A stretch of DNA of 64,000 nt from JAVVHH01 sp964613945 (GTDB lineage: Bacteria > Pseudomonadota > Alphaproteobacteria > Acetobacterales > Acetobacteraceae): NCBI GenBank assembly GCA_964613945.1, contig CAZTJC010000006.1:90593-154592 (forward strand), written 5' to 3'. Both the position numbers and the translations under genes were made by a program. The notes beneath the pieces were generated by a model, which was not told where the DNA came from, searched no databases, and saw only the letters and a list, made by a program, of their open reading frames with translations. Below, piece after piece: positions 9,494 through 18,340 of this stretch (its first letter is position 1; each line of letters begins with the position of its first letter).

Positions 9494-10597
9494 TCACACC
9501 GCGACGGCGATCAACGTCATAATCTTCTCGGCCAGCCATACGAGGGCGAGAATGGCCAGCAGCAGCCAGATCAGGCGTCGTCGAGGCGCTGATCGCGTCC
9601 GTGCGGCAGGCGCTGGAACCACGGGGCGGGTCGTCGGGGCCGCCACGACCCGCGTCGGCCGAGCCGTTTGGCGTGATGAGGCAGGAGGTGCAGGCCGAAC
9701 GCCGGGGACGAAGCGCAATTGCCGTTCCCCGACGGCAATACGCAAGGTGCGTCCCCAGGCGAAGTCCAGCCGATCCCCTTCCATGCCGTCGGCAAACACC
9801 ACGCCGCCCTCATTCATTCGCGACACCACTAACAGGATGTCGCCCCGGGCAAGCCGACCGCCGATGAGCCCGGTTCCCGTCGCCTGGCTTGGCCAGGGCT
9901 CGCGAACCAGGAACATGGCGGCCTGCTCCTCCGGCGCCAGATCCACAGTGACGCCCGTGGCGCGGGCGATCGACAGCGCCCATCCGGTGGCGCCGGTGCC
10001 GCTGGCCACGATCAGACCCGACGAGGACTGCATCTCCTCCCGCCCCGCATAAGCCAGGCTGTAGCGGGCGGATTGGTGGCTGGCGTGGCCGACGAAGATC
10101 TCGTTCAACGCCAGCAGCACCTGGCCGTCGTCCAGCTCCGCCCGCACCATGGTGCGGGCTTCCGTCGGCAGGGTTCCGGCGGCGGCGCGCTGCAGCAGGG
10201 CTGCGGCATCGCCGGCGGTGTGCGGCACCAGCACGCCGGGGTTGCGGGCCGGGTCGCCGTTGACGCCGATTACCGGCTGGCCGTCGAGATACTTGGCCAG
10301 GTTGGCGACCAGCCCGTCCTGGCCGACGGCGACCACCACGTCCTCCGGGCCGAACAGGAAGCGATCCAGCTCCGCCCGCCGCACCGTCGCGATGCGCCAG
10401 CCCTTTGGCACCGCGGCGCGGATCTCGGCCAGCATCGCGCCCACCTGATCCCGCTGCGCATCCACCTCCGTCAGGGTCTGCGACCGCTGCCGTAGAAAAG
10501 CCGCCGCCTGGCCGCGTGTGGCGTGCCGGGCCATCAGGCCCTCGTACTCGGTCTCCCGCGTCACCAGCACGAGGCGGGGGGCGAGCGCGCCCGTCAT
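9494..10597 (-). CDS. divergent NAD kinase-like protein with C-terminal membrane anchor
   Basis: 367 residues. The core resembles the NAD kinase/diacylglycerol kinase fold. The usual GGDGT motif is replaced by GQDGL, the conserved Asn-Glu pair is present in ALNEIFVG, and the later nucleotide-binding loop appears as SGTGATGWALS. The core is followed by a Pro/Ala/Arg-rich linker (about residues 300-340) and one hydrophobic helix at the extreme C-terminus (LIWLLLAILALVWLAEKI), which would tether the enzyme to the membrane; ordinary NadK is soluble. Its ATG overlaps the stop of the SPFH gene (ATGA). As last gene of the prs-nadV operon it probably acts on NAD(H) or a related nucleotide. The changed GGDGT motif leaves activity uncertain. 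Confidence 0.75.
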   Translation of the reverse strand: MTGALAPRLVLVTRETEYEGLMARHATRGQAAAFLRQRSQTLTEVDAQRDQVGAMLAEIRAAVPKGWRIATVRRAELDRFLFGPEDVVVAVGQDGLVANLAKYLDGQPVIGVNGDPARNPGVLVPHTAGDAAALLQRAAAGTLPTEARTMVRAELDDGQVLLALNEIFVGHASHQSARYSLAYAGREEMQSSSGLIVASGTGATGWALSIARATGVTVDLAPEEQAAMFLVREPWPSQATGTGLIGGRLARGDILLVVSRMNEGGVVFADGMEGDRLDFAWGRTLRIAVGERQLRFVPGVRPAPPASSRQTARPTRVVAAPTTRPVVPAPAARTRSAPRRRLIWLLLAILALVWLAEKIMTLIAVAV

Positions 10598-11592
10598 CGT
10601 GCGGTCGGGGCGGCCTTGGGTGTCTCCGGCGCGGGACCGCGGAGCAGTCCGGCCAGCGCCGCCGTCAGGTCGGGTGTGACGTTGAGGGTGTCGATCTTGG
10701 TGAGCTTCTCCGCGAAGGCGCGCAGCGTGAGGGTCTGCAGCACGGCCGGGTCCACGTCGCGTAGCAGGAGCAGGCGCTCGCCCTCGGCGCCGTTGCGCGC
10801 TGCTTCCACCAGACGGATGCGGGCTGCCTCCGCCTCGGCGGCGATGCGTCCGGCTTCCGCCCGGCCCTCCGCCACACGCCTGGCGTTCTCGTCTTCCTGC
10901 GCGATCAGCGCCGCCTGCCGCCGTGCCAGTTCCACCTTGGTGGACAGCTCGTTTTCCGCGATCGCCCGCTCTTTCTCCACCGCCTGCGCCCGGCGCGCGA
11001 ACGACGCCTCGTCCGCCATGCCCTGTGCACGCTCGAAAGTGGGCGTTTCCAGCGCGCGGGCGAGTTCGGCGCTAGGGCTGACGCCGGCGATACGCACGGT
11101 GACCACCGACAGCCCCATTTCGCGCAGTCGCGTATCGGCGACCAGCCCGGCGCTGATCCCGTCCTGGATCGGCGCCGCTCCCTCAGCTAGCAGATCGCTG
11201 ACCGTACGGTGCTCAATGTAGCGGGCAGCCTGATACTGCGCCAAGCCGGTCAGCAGGCTGGCGATGCGGTCCAACGGGTCCGTGCGCAATCGCCCGTTTC
11301 GCATGTCGATGGAGAAGTCCACCCGGGTCGCGAGCGCGTTGGGCTCGGCCGCCCGCCAGGTGATGGTGCCCTGGACGGTGACCATCTGGTAGTCGCGCGA
11401 ACGGGTCTGAAATACGAAGTCCGTGTCGCGGTCGTCAGCCGGGATCTCCATGATGCTGGTGTGGTCCGGGTCGAACCAGAAGCTGAGGCCGCGGCCCGAG
11501 CGGACGAGCTTGCCGCGGCGGAACACCACCACGTGGCTGGCCGCCTCGCTGCGCAGATGGCGATAAGCGAAGAAGCGGCTGATCTCAGCCAC
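10594..11592 (-). CDS. SPFH/band 7 domain protein
   Basis: 332 residues. The N-terminal half is an SPFH (stomatin/prohibitin/flotillin) domain (HVVVFRRGKLVRSGRGLSFW region, then VQGTITWRA). It is followed by a long Ala/Glu/Arg-rich coiled coil (about residues 200-290) and a short Pro-rich tail. Unlike most SPFH proteins it shows no N-terminal membrane helix, so membrane contact may come through the tail-anchored kinase-like partner encoded next. GTG 11592 is chosen because it overlaps the end of nadV by 8 bases and directly precedes the conserved domain. SPFH proteins usually form oligomeric scaffolds; a scaffold role in NAD metabolism is inference from context. Confidence 0.82.
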   Translation of the reverse strand: MAEISRFFAYRHLRSEAASHVVVFRRGKLVRSGRGLSFWFDPDHTSIMEIPADDRDTDFVFQTRSRDYQMVTVQGTITWRAAEPNALATRVDFSIDMRNGRLRTDPLDRIASLLTGLAQYQAARYIEHRTVSDLLAEGAAPIQDGISAGLVADTRLREMGLSVVTVRIAGVSPSAELARALETPTFERAQGMADEASFARRAQAVEKERAIAENELSTKVELARRQAALIAQEDENARRVAEGRAEAGRIAAEAEAARIRLVEAARNGAEGERLLLLRDVDPAVLQTLTLRAFAEKLTKIDTLNVTPDLTAALAGLLRGPAPETPKAAPTAR

Positions 11593-13084
11593 GATCGCCC
11601 CACAAACGCTGCCGCAGCGTCGACAGCCCCTCCATTCGGACCATGTGGCCATCCTCGAACACGGTCTGCAGCGCGCCCTGCCCTTCCTGCTCGCGGGTCT
11701 GCAACTCGTGCAGCACGAAGGTGCCGTCCTCCTGCTCGACCCGGAGCAGGCCGCGGGCGGAGTTCTTGGTGCCGTTATCGGTCTTGGGCGCTTTGAACAG
11801 CACCCGGTCCTCCCCGCCCACCACGCCGAACGTCGCCTTGATCGCGGTGCCGAAGCTGTCCCGGGTGACGTGCTGGTAGGTGAAGGAGCCGATGCCGAAC
11901 ACCATGTTGCTCGACGCGAAACCCTTGGCCGCGAGCGCCTCCAGGATACGGGTGGCGCGGTCCAGCGTGATGCTGTCGCCGTAGATCATGCCGACACGCG
12001 GGTTGAGCACCCGGAAGCCCTGCGCCGTGACCGTGCCGCCGAAAATGTCCCACAGGCACTCGACGGCGCCTTTGTGCTCGGGCGTGCCCGGCGCGGCGGC
12101 CGGGTCACCAGCGATGATGAGCACGGGATCGCCGCTATCGGGGCGGAACACCACCTTGGCGTTGCCGAGCGCGTCCGGCGTGCGGGCCAGGATCTCCGGC
12201 TTCAGGTTGGCGGCATACTCGGTGATCACGCGCCAGAAATCCCACGTGTCGCTGACAATGCTGACAATACCGGACGGATACGTCTCGGTAACCAGGCGGC
12301 GAAAGGTGCCGATCTCGTCGTCCTCGCCGCCCATGCACATGACGGAGTGCTCGGTCGCTGGCACGGAGCCGCCGATCAGCGTGGGCTCGGCGTCCGGGTA
12401 CGTGGTCTCGAGGTAATCGATCGCCGCGATGGTGTCGGTGCCGCAGAACGACAGCAGGTGCCCGGCCCCGCTGGTGGCGCCGTCGCTGATGCCGGACATG
12501 CCGCGGGCGGAGAAGTCGTGGCCCAGCCAGGGGAGCATCGCCGGGTCGGCGCCGGTGCGCTCGGCGTAGCGGGCGAACAGGCGGCGGTATTCGTAGGCGA
12601 TGGTGGCCGAGGTGACGGCTTTCCATAGCTCGGCCGACAGCTGGGTCTCGATGTAGTTGGTCACCCAATAGAAATCCGGGTGCGTGTTGACCACCGTGAG
12701 TAGCGGGATGCGCATCGGCACCCGGCTGCCCTCCGGCAGCGCCTTGATCCGCAGCGGCAGGTAGCCGAGGTCGTGCAGAGCGGCGACATGGCTGACGTCG
12801 ACCGCGCCCTTGCCGAGCGACAAGTCCATGCGGCGCTGGTAGGCGCCGACCACCTCCTCCTTGGGCTTGCGGAAGAATTCGTCATTCCAGGCGTCGATCA
12901 GCAGCCACTGCGCCAGGCCCTGCAAGCCGAAGAACACCACCTTGTGGTCGAAGTCCGGCAGCACTTCGGCGAGCTTGTCGCTACGGCAGGTGAAGTTGGA
13001 ATAAACCAGCGACGTTGCCGGCGGATACTGGCGGATGTGACCGGTTTTATAGAAGTCGGTCGCGTGCAGCGGAGAGATACGCAT
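11585..13084 (-). CDS. nadV: nicotinamide phosphoribosyltransferase
   Basis: 499 residues, matching NAMPT/NadV, which makes nicotinamide mononucleotide from nicotinamide and PRPP and so bypasses nicotinamidase in NAD salvage. Family signatures include DFSARGMSGISDGATSGAGH, SDTWDFWRVITEYA, FRPDSGDP and YGDSITLDRA. The N-terminus MRISPLHATDFYKTGHIRQYP is typical, and an AGAGGAT ribosome-binding site sits just before the ATG. It lies 4 bases after prs, whose product PRPP is its co-substrate, and is followed by overlapping SPFH and NAD-kinase-like genes. The divergent nrtR predicts control by NAD metabolites. Confidence 0.94.
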   Translation of the reverse strand: MRISPLHATDFYKTGHIRQYPPATSLVYSNFTCRSDKLAEVLPDFDHKVVFFGLQGLAQWLLIDAWNDEFFRKPKEEVVGAYQRRMDLSLGKGAVDVSHVAALHDLGYLPLRIKALPEGSRVPMRIPLLTVVNTHPDFYWVTNYIETQLSAELWKAVTSATIAYEYRRLFARYAERTGADPAMLPWLGHDFSARGMSGISDGATSGAGHLLSFCGTDTIAAIDYLETTYPDAEPTLIGGSVPATEHSVMCMGGEDDEIGTFRRLVTETYPSGIVSIVSDTWDFWRVITEYAANLKPEILARTPDALGNAKVVFRPDSGDPVLIIAGDPAAAPGTPEHKGAVECLWDIFGGTVTAQGFRVLNPRVGMIYGDSITLDRATRILEALAAKGFASSNMVFGIGSFTYQHVTRDSFGTAIKATFGVVGGEDRVLFKAPKTDNGTKNSARGLLRVEQEDGTFVLHELQTREQEGQGALQTVFEDGHMVRMEGLSTLRQRLWGDRG

Positions 13085-13088
13085 GGAG

Positions 13089-13886
13089 CTATCCTCTTAC
13101 GATTTGAACGAAATCGGGCAGATCGGCCGGGAACGGATTGGCGACGAAGATCTGGTCGATCCCGGCGCGCAATGCCTCGAACCCGGCGCTGAAGATGCCG
13201 TGGGTAACGTAGAGCTTGACCCGGCCGTCGGTTAGCGGCCGCAGCACCTTGGCCAGTTCGATGAAGGTGCGACCGCCATCGCAGATGTCGTCGACGATCA
13301 GGAAGTCCCGCGCGCCGATCGGACCGCTATGCACTGCCGAACCAGTGATGGCACCGGTATCGGTGCTGCGGGTCTTCTCCGCCTGCACCACTGGCACGCC
13401 GGCCAGCTTGGCGCAGGCGGTCGCCCGTTTCACCGCGCCCAGATCCGGCGCGACCACGACGTCGTTCGCCGTGACGATCGACCCGGCCAGGTCGCTGGCC
13501 GGCCGGTGCCGCACCCGGTCGAGCAGTGCCAGCGACACGTCGCTATGCGCGTCCCAAATTTCTACCGAGCGATAATTCTGTGCATTCAGCAGCTTGCAGA
13601 CGACTGCGGCCGACAGCGCCTCGCCGGAGTAGGCCACCCGATCCTGCCGCGCATACGGCAAATAAGGGCAGACGAGATCGATGGCGGGGTCCGCGTAATG
13701 ACGGCGCGCCGCATCGGTCAGCAGCAGGAGCGCCATCAGCGTATCGGAATCGACCAGGTCAGCGCGGATCGTGACGGCGTCAACCGTGCTGGGCAGGCCC
13801 TCGATCCTGACCTGGAGTTCGCCACCCGGGAAGGTGAAACATCGCAACGGGACGATCTGGCCGGAAACGGTTAAGCTGAGTCGCAT
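13089..13886 (-). CDS. prs: ribose-phosphate pyrophosphokinase
   Basis: 265 residues, shorter than housekeeping Prs (about 310), as often seen for copies dedicated to NAD salvage. It makes PRPP from ribose 5-phosphate and ATP. The PRPP-binding loop FLIVDDICDGGRTF and the PYLPYARQDR motif are clear. ATG 13886 is chosen over a TTG 24 bases upstream because a CCGGAG site precedes it and the protein begins with the expected short first strand. It is first in the salvage operon and directly upstream of nadV. Confidence 0.9.
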   Translation of the reverse strand: MRLSLTVSGQIVPLRCFTFPGGELQVRIEGLPSTVDAVTIRADLVDSDTLMALLLLTDAARRHYADPAIDLVCPYLPYARQDRVAYSGEALSAAVVCKLLNAQNYRSVEIWDAHSDVSLALLDRVRHRPASDLAGSIVTANDVVVAPDLGAVKRATACAKLAGVPVVQAEKTRSTDTGAITGSAVHSGPIGARDFLIVDDICDGGRTFIELAKVLRPLTDGRVKLYVTHGIFSAGFEALRAGIDQIFVANPFPADLPDFVQIVRG

Positions 13887-13956
13887 CGGTGTCAGGCTCC
13901 GGAGGGGCAAGGCAGAACTCGCCCGGTGACATCATCCTGGACTAGTTAAATGTAAT
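13887..13956. promoter_or_regulatory. divergent nrtR / prs-nadV control region
   Basis: A 70-base gap between divergent starts. It contains an AT-rich stretch (about 13942-13972, around TTAAATGTAATATGCAAATT) with an imperfect inverted repeat, TTAAATG-N7-CAAATTA. NrtR-family repressors usually bind palindromes in such gaps and release them on ADP-ribose binding. That this is the operator is inference from position; the symmetry is weak (4 of 7 positions). Confidence 0.4.
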
Positions 13957-14637
13957 ATGCAAATTAGAAATATGAGCGTAGAACCGAATTTCCCGATGCC
14001 GATCGCGACCGTGGACACGGCCTTGCTGACCCTCAGCGGCGGCGCCCTCGCCGTGGGGCTGATCGAGCGGAACCGGGCGCCGTTCATCGGGATGGCGGCA
14101 TTGCCCGGCGGGTATGTTCACGTGCCAGACGACAACTCATTGGAAGCCGCGGCCGCACGGATCCTGCGCGAGAAGGCCGGGCTGGAGTGCCGCTATCTCG
14201 AACAGCTCGGCACGTTCAGCGGAGCGGCGCGCGATCCGCGCGGATGGTCGCTGACGGTGGCGTATTTCGCGCTGGTGCCGGAAGCCGACCTGCTTGCCGC
14301 CAACAGCGCGCTGACGCTGCAGCCGGTGGCCTCGCTGCCACCGTTGGCTTTCGACCACGCCTCGATCGTCGATGCGGCCGTTGCGCGGCTACGTGGAAAA
14401 TCCAGCTATTCCGCTTTGCCGGCGTTTCTGCTGCCTGCTTTGTTCACCTTGGCGGAGTTGCACGCCGTGTACCAACAGGTACTGGGCACGCGGCTGGATC
14501 TGGCGTCATTCCGGCGCAAGATCATCGATCAGGAAATCGTGGAGCCCGCCGAGAGCCGCAAGACCGGCGCTCACCGCCCGGCCGGGCTGTTCCGGTTGCG
14601 AGCGGGGCAGGCGCTGCCGTTCCAGCATCGAATCTGA
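13957..14637 (+). CDS. nrtR: NrtR-type Nudix transcriptional regulator of NAD metabolism
   Basis: 226 residues: an N-terminal Nudix-like domain and a C-terminal winged-helix region (ALFTLAELHAVYQQVLG, then FRRKI), the arrangement of NrtR repressors. The Nudix box is degenerate. It begins GGYVHVPDDNSLEAAAARI and then reads LREKAGLE, so the paired catalytic Glu residues are missing. This fits a ligand-sensing domain without hydrolase activity. It is transcribed divergently from the prs-nadV operon, its expected target. Start could also be ATG 13972. Confidence 0.88.
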   Translation: MQIRNMSVEPNFPMPIATVDTALLTLSGGALAVGLIERNRAPFIGMAALPGGYVHVPDDNSLEAAAARILREKAGLECRYLEQLGTFSGAARDPRGWSLTVAYFALVPEADLLAANSALTLQPVASLPPLAFDHASIVDAAVARLRGKSSYSALPAFLLPALFTLAELHAVYQQVLGTRLDLASFRRKIIDQEIVEPAESRKTGAHRPAGLFRLRAGQALPFQHRI

Positions 14638-14752
14638 TGGAATGCTCAGCATTGCAAGATGCCGGGCTGCGCGTCGGGCGTGCGATTGCGCTCATCGTTG
14701 CGGGAAGTCGTGCGCTCACCGGTTCAATTGTTTCATTGTCAGAGACTGGATT

Positions 14753-15046
14753 ATGGTAACGACGTCGCTCCCGCATCCGATATCGCAGGCTCATCGCGTT
14801 CGCGTGGTCGAGGATAGATGCCTGATCAGCGAGGAAGTCGTCGACATCACCTCAAGCACCGGTGTGGAAATGTTCGGTTCTGTTCCAAACATCAGCGATG
14901 CCCTGCCATCGGTCCAGCTTCAGAATGACGCTGTCGGCGCCTTTCTCGAAGAGCCATGCGCATCCGTTGCCTGCCAACAAGCCTTTTCCCGGAAACGATT
15001 TGCTTATGCCGTTGCCGGAGCACTGGTGAGCCGGCCTCTTCGTTGA
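14753..15046 (+). pseudogene. degenerate response-regulator receiver domain
   Basis: The 97-residue frame begins MVTTSLPHPISQAHRVRVVE and continues EDRCLISEEVVDI, which is the first strand and acidic pair of a receiver domain (usual form VLVVEDE.LIA). The region where the phosphorylated Asp strand should lie reads DAVGAFLEE, without a clear acceptor Asp. The later helix resembles AYPVADALVSRG (here AYAVAGALVSRP), after which the frame stops early. It appears to be a decayed single-domain regulator of the type that accompanies HWE kinases. Confidence 0.5.
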
Positions 15047-15091
15047 GCCATTCCCCAGCCAGCACCGAGCGTCACCGGGTGCACCCTTTCG

Positions 15092-15802
15092 TTTTGCAAG
15101 CTTCGCAATGGTGCGATCCTGACGCGGGAAGACGAAATCATCCTGACCGACTTGGCCAACATAACGCGGCCGGTCGGACGCGGCGACGTGTTGCGGGAAG
15201 GCGCCCACCAGCGGTCCATTGTGCTGGTCGTCGAAGGCTGGCTGTGCCGATACAAGCAACTGGAAAACGGCAAGCGGCAGATCACCTCGATCTACATTCC
15301 CGGCGATCTGTGCCAGCCGTTCGGGGCGGTGCCGCGAGTTCTGGACCACTCGCTGGCGGCCCTGACGCTGGCGATGCTAAGCTTCGTGCCGCCGCAATTC
15401 TTGCTTAATACCGCCCGCTCGAACCCGCGGATCGAAGAGGCGCTGTGGTGGGATCTACTCAAGACAGATGCTCTGGCGCGCGAACACGTGGTCAGCCTCG
15501 GTCGTCGCTCGGCGACGGAGCGTCTCGGGCACTTCCTCTGCGAGATGTGGGAACGTCTCGCAATGGTCGGCATGATCGAGGACAACTCCTTCGACTTGCC
15601 GCTGACTCAAGTCGATCTGGCGGATTTGTTCGGTCTTTCAGCCGTTCACGTGAACCGCGCGCTACAGGAGCTGAGAAGCAGCGGACTGCTTTCGTTGCGC
15701 AGCCGAAGAGCGACGTTGCCTGACATGGCGGGTCTTCGCGAACTGTCGATGTTCGACCCGGTCCAGATTCTACGAGATCGCGTCGATACGACTTCAGCAT
15801 GA
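15092..15802 (+). pseudogene. Crp/Fnr family transcriptional regulator with apparent N-terminal frameshift
   Basis: The downstream frame encodes the cAMP-receptor-like sensor barrel (RGDVLREGA, GWLCRYKQLENGKRQI, IPGDLCQPF) and the C-terminal HTH (TQVDLADLFGLSAVHVNRAL), as in FixK/Fnr-like proteins of alphaproteobacteria. The first in-frame start-like codon is TTG 15152. The normal N-terminal helix (KLRNGAILTREDEIILTDLA) lies upstream in the same frame without a good start. Removing one T from the TTTT run at 15092-15095 joins that helix to an upstream frame reading HPFV and opening at a TTG near 15043. The gene is either a one-base frameshift mutant or uses TTG 15152 and lacks the first helix. 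The ordinary ORF call would be 15152-15802. Confidence 0.7.
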
Positions 15803-15858
15803 TGCGTCATCGCCCAGGACCGCGGATGTTGTTGCAGCCGGAAGTCGGGTAAATTTTT

Positions 15859-16026
15859 GTGCTGACGATCCACGAACTAACCATCAATGCCGTCGAGCAC
15901 GGCATGTTGCGACTACAATTGCGTGACGTTTTCAGCTGGCTCTTCTCAAACCAGAGACGCCTTACGCTGCAAGCTCTCCAGATGTATCGGCTACCATGGA
16001 GGGCATTGCGAAACCCTTTATCTTGA
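15859..16026 (+). pseudogene. relic of a histidine-kinase-type ATPase domain
   Basis: A short frame starts VLTIHELTINAVEHGML, which matches the N-box of GHKL ATPases (HEL..NA.EHG) found in HWE kinases and anti-sigma-type kinases. After about 20 residues the match fades, and a stop is reached at codon 56. There is an in-frame stop shortly upstream, so this is a fragment. It sits beside the receiver relic and the damaged Crp gene. Confidence 0.4.
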
Positions 16027-16156
16027 TCGTAGCAATGCTGACGTCGTCTCCGGACTGCACCCAGACAAATCTATCGGGCAACGCATCATCAATAATATCA
16101 GCGATGTGCTGAACGCTCTCCGGAAGGCCCTCGAGTTTGATGACTAACTCGTACAT
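15962..16156 (-). CDS. possible small protein, 64 residues
   Basis: The frame MYELVIKLEGLPESVQHIAD then IIDDALPDRFVWVQSGDDV has the alternating hydrophobic pattern of a small alpha/beta protein and starts after a weak CCGGAAG site. No family is recognised. It overlaps the ATPase relic on the other strand, so only one of the two readings can be meaningful at each position. Treat as tentative. Confidence 0.3.
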   Translation of the reverse strand: MYELVIKLEGLPESVQHIADIIDDALPDRFVWVQSGDDVSIATIKIKGFAMPSMVADTSGELAA

Positions 16157-16772
16157 CTATCGCTTCCGGCAAATTTATCCGTGATGGTCGTAAATATTAC
16201 ACATATGGACAATATTGAAGATAACATATCTCAAACTGGTAAATTCTATTTTGACAGTAGTAGATATTCAATGGGATCAACAAACAAGCGATGCTTACGG
16301 GCCCTGCCGGAAGCGTCAGCGCTGGCGCCCGTCTGATTGACTTTTGCGGGCCTGTTGCTGGACCTTCGGCTGACCTCCAATGTCCTAGCTGGTTGTTGCC
16401 CCTCCGCCGGCAGAGGCACGATCGGCGTCTGCGAAACCCGTAGCTCCTATGAAGGGGTGAACGCCTGGTCGTCCCCGTGTACGATCGACATGTGAGGCCA
16501 GGCTATCGCAATGCCAGGTCGCGCCATCAAACAAGCAGAGGTGTTTCAGCCTGTCGCCGGACGCGGGCATTGCGGCTTGAACACGGTGTTCATGAACGCC
16601 ATGTTCCTTGCCGTTGTGATCGGATCAAGCGACACCCTATTAGCCTGGCCTCGCGCGGCTTCGGCTAGGTGTATGCATGTTCGGGGCGCGGCCGGGGTTC
16701 GCGATCGAGCCTATCGGTTGCTGCGGGTCAGCCGCCCGTGCGTCACATTCCCCAATGAAGGAAGTCCATTCC
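16157..16772. other. gene-poor, partly AT-rich stretch
   Basis: About 600 bases without a convincing gene. The first 130 bases (16157-16290) are clearly richer in A and T than the surroundings, suggesting foreign or non-coding DNA. The remainder is normal GC. A GAAGGAAG ribosome-binding site at its right end (about 16757-16764) serves the Old Yellow Enzyme gene. Confidence 0.5.
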
Positions 16773-17849
16773 ATGCCGACACTGACGGACCCGATCACCA
16801 TCGGTGCCATCCACGCGCCGAACCGCATCCTGATGGCGCCGCTCACTCGCGCCCGCAACACGCGCGAGCACGTCCCGACGCCGATGATGGTGGAGTACTA
16901 TCGCCAGCGTGCCGCCGCCGGCCTGATCATCTCGGAAGCCACTGGGATTAGCCAGCAAGGCCTTGGTTGGCCCTACGGGCCCGGCATCTGGAACGCCGAG
17001 CAGGTCGCCGGATGGCGCACGGTGACGGACGCCGTGCACGAGGCCGGCGGACGCATCGTGGTGCAACTCTGGCATATGGGCCGCATCGTGCATCCAAGCT
17101 TTCTCGGGGGCGCTCAGCCGGTTTCCGCGTCCGCGACCACGGCGCCGGGTCAAGCGCATACGTATGACGGCAAGCAGGACTACGTCGAAGCCCGGCCGCT
17201 CCGGCTCGACGAGATCCCCGGCCTGCTGAGCGACTATCGCAGGGCGGCGCAGAACGCGATGGAAGCCGGTTTCGACGGCGTCCAGTTGCACGCGGCCAAT
17301 GGTTACCTGATCGACCAATTCCTCCGCGACGGCCCGAACCAGCGCGATGATGAGTATGGCGGCTCGATCCCGAACCGCATCCGCCTGCTGACAGAGGTGA
17401 CGCGGACGTTGGTGGACGTCGTGGGCGCCGACCGCACCGGAGTGCGCCTGTCGCCGAACGGCGCCATCCAGGGCGTCGACGACAGCGCGCCGGAAGCCTT
17501 GTTCACCGCCGCCGCGGCAGCGCTGTCCGATATCGGCATCGCCTTCCTCGAATTGCGCGAACCCGGTTTCGAGGGCACCTTCGGCAAGGCGGCGGTGGCC
17601 CCGATCGCACCCGCCATGCGCGAGGTTTTCGACGGCGCGCTGGTGCTCAACTCCGACTACGACCCGGCCAGCGGCGAAGCCATGCTGCAGTCCGGCGTTG
17701 CCGACGCCATCGCGTTCGGCCGGCCGTTCATCGCCAATCCGGACCTGGTTGAGCGCATCGAGGACGGTCTTCCGCTCGCTAAGGACAACCCGGCGACCTG
17801 GTATAGCCAGGGCCCAGAGGGCTACGTGGACTATCCCACGGCAGCCTAA
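16773..17849 (+). CDS. Old Yellow Enzyme family alkene reductase (NADH:flavin oxidoreductase)
   Basis: 358 residues, standard OYE length. An FMN-binding TIM barrel that reduces activated C=C bonds with NAD(P)H. Typical motifs are PNRILMAPLTRAR at the N-terminus, the substrate-binding HAANGYLIDQFLRD, the SIPNRIRLL segment and, near the end, ADAIAFGRPFIANPDL. ATG 16773 is preferred over the longer frame from 16677 because it begins MPTLTDPITIGAIHAPNRI, the expected first strand, and has a ribosome-binding site. It stands alone, ahead of the hxlR/azoR pair. Confidence 0.93.
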   Translation: MPTLTDPITIGAIHAPNRILMAPLTRARNTREHVPTPMMVEYYRQRAAAGLIISEATGISQQGLGWPYGPGIWNAEQVAGWRTVTDAVHEAGGRIVVQLWHMGRIVHPSFLGGAQPVSASATTAPGQAHTYDGKQDYVEARPLRLDEIPGLLSDYRRAAQNAMEAGFDGVQLHAANGYLIDQFLRDGPNQRDDEYGGSIPNRIRLLTEVTRTLVDVVGADRTGVRLSPNGAIQGVDDSAPEALFTAAAAALSDIGIAFLELREPGFEGTFGKAAVAPIAPAMREVFDGALVLNSDYDPASGEAMLQSGVADAIAFGRPFIANPDLVERIEDGLPLAKDNPATWYSQGPEGYVDYPTAA

Positions 17850-17911
17850 GCCGCAGTCTCAACCGGCGTGTCAGTATCCGATGCGCCGGTCAGGACAACA
17901 GCGATCGGGCG

Positions 17912-18340
17912 TCAGGGCGCCCTCTCACTCCCCAGTTTGCTGTCGTAGAGTTCGCGAGACCGTTCAACGGTTCCGCGATGCTCGATCGCCCACTGGCCCA
18001 GCGCTCCAACCGGCTCACGCAGCGAACGGCCGAGATCGGTGAGGGCGTAGCTGACCTTGGGTGGGATGCTCGGGTAGAATGTGCGTTCCACCAGTCCGTC
18101 CCGCTCCAGGCCGCGTAGCGTCAAGGTAAGCATCCGCTGCGAGATGCCATCGACCAGCCGTTTCAACTCGTTGAACCTGTAGGTGTCGTCAGCGAGCGAC
18201 ATCACGACCAGCACGCTCCATTTGTCGCCGATCCGGGCCAGGATGCTGTTGACGGCTTTGCACCGGGCCGTCGTGTGATGGCCTGGTGCTGTCAGCGGTT
18301 CGGCTGCGCGGGCGGTTACATCGGTGTGCCCGAGTTCCAT
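17912..18340 (-). CDS. HxlR family transcriptional regulator
   Basis: 142 residues with the HxlR/DUF24 winged helix: CKAVNSILARIGDKWSVLVV, then RFNELKRLVDGISQRMLTLT and VSYALTDLGRSL. HxlR proteins commonly sense quinones, aldehydes or redox state and repress a neighbouring oxidoreductase. It is divergent from azoR with a 93-base gap, the classic arrangement for control of that gene and of itself. Confidence 0.92.
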   Translation of the reverse strand: MELGHTDVTARAAEPLTAPGHHTTARCKAVNSILARIGDKWSVLVVMSLADDTYRFNELKRLVDGISQRMLTLTLRGLERDGLVERTFYPSIPPKVSYALTDLGRSLREPVGALGQWAIEHRGTVERSRELYDSKLGSERAP

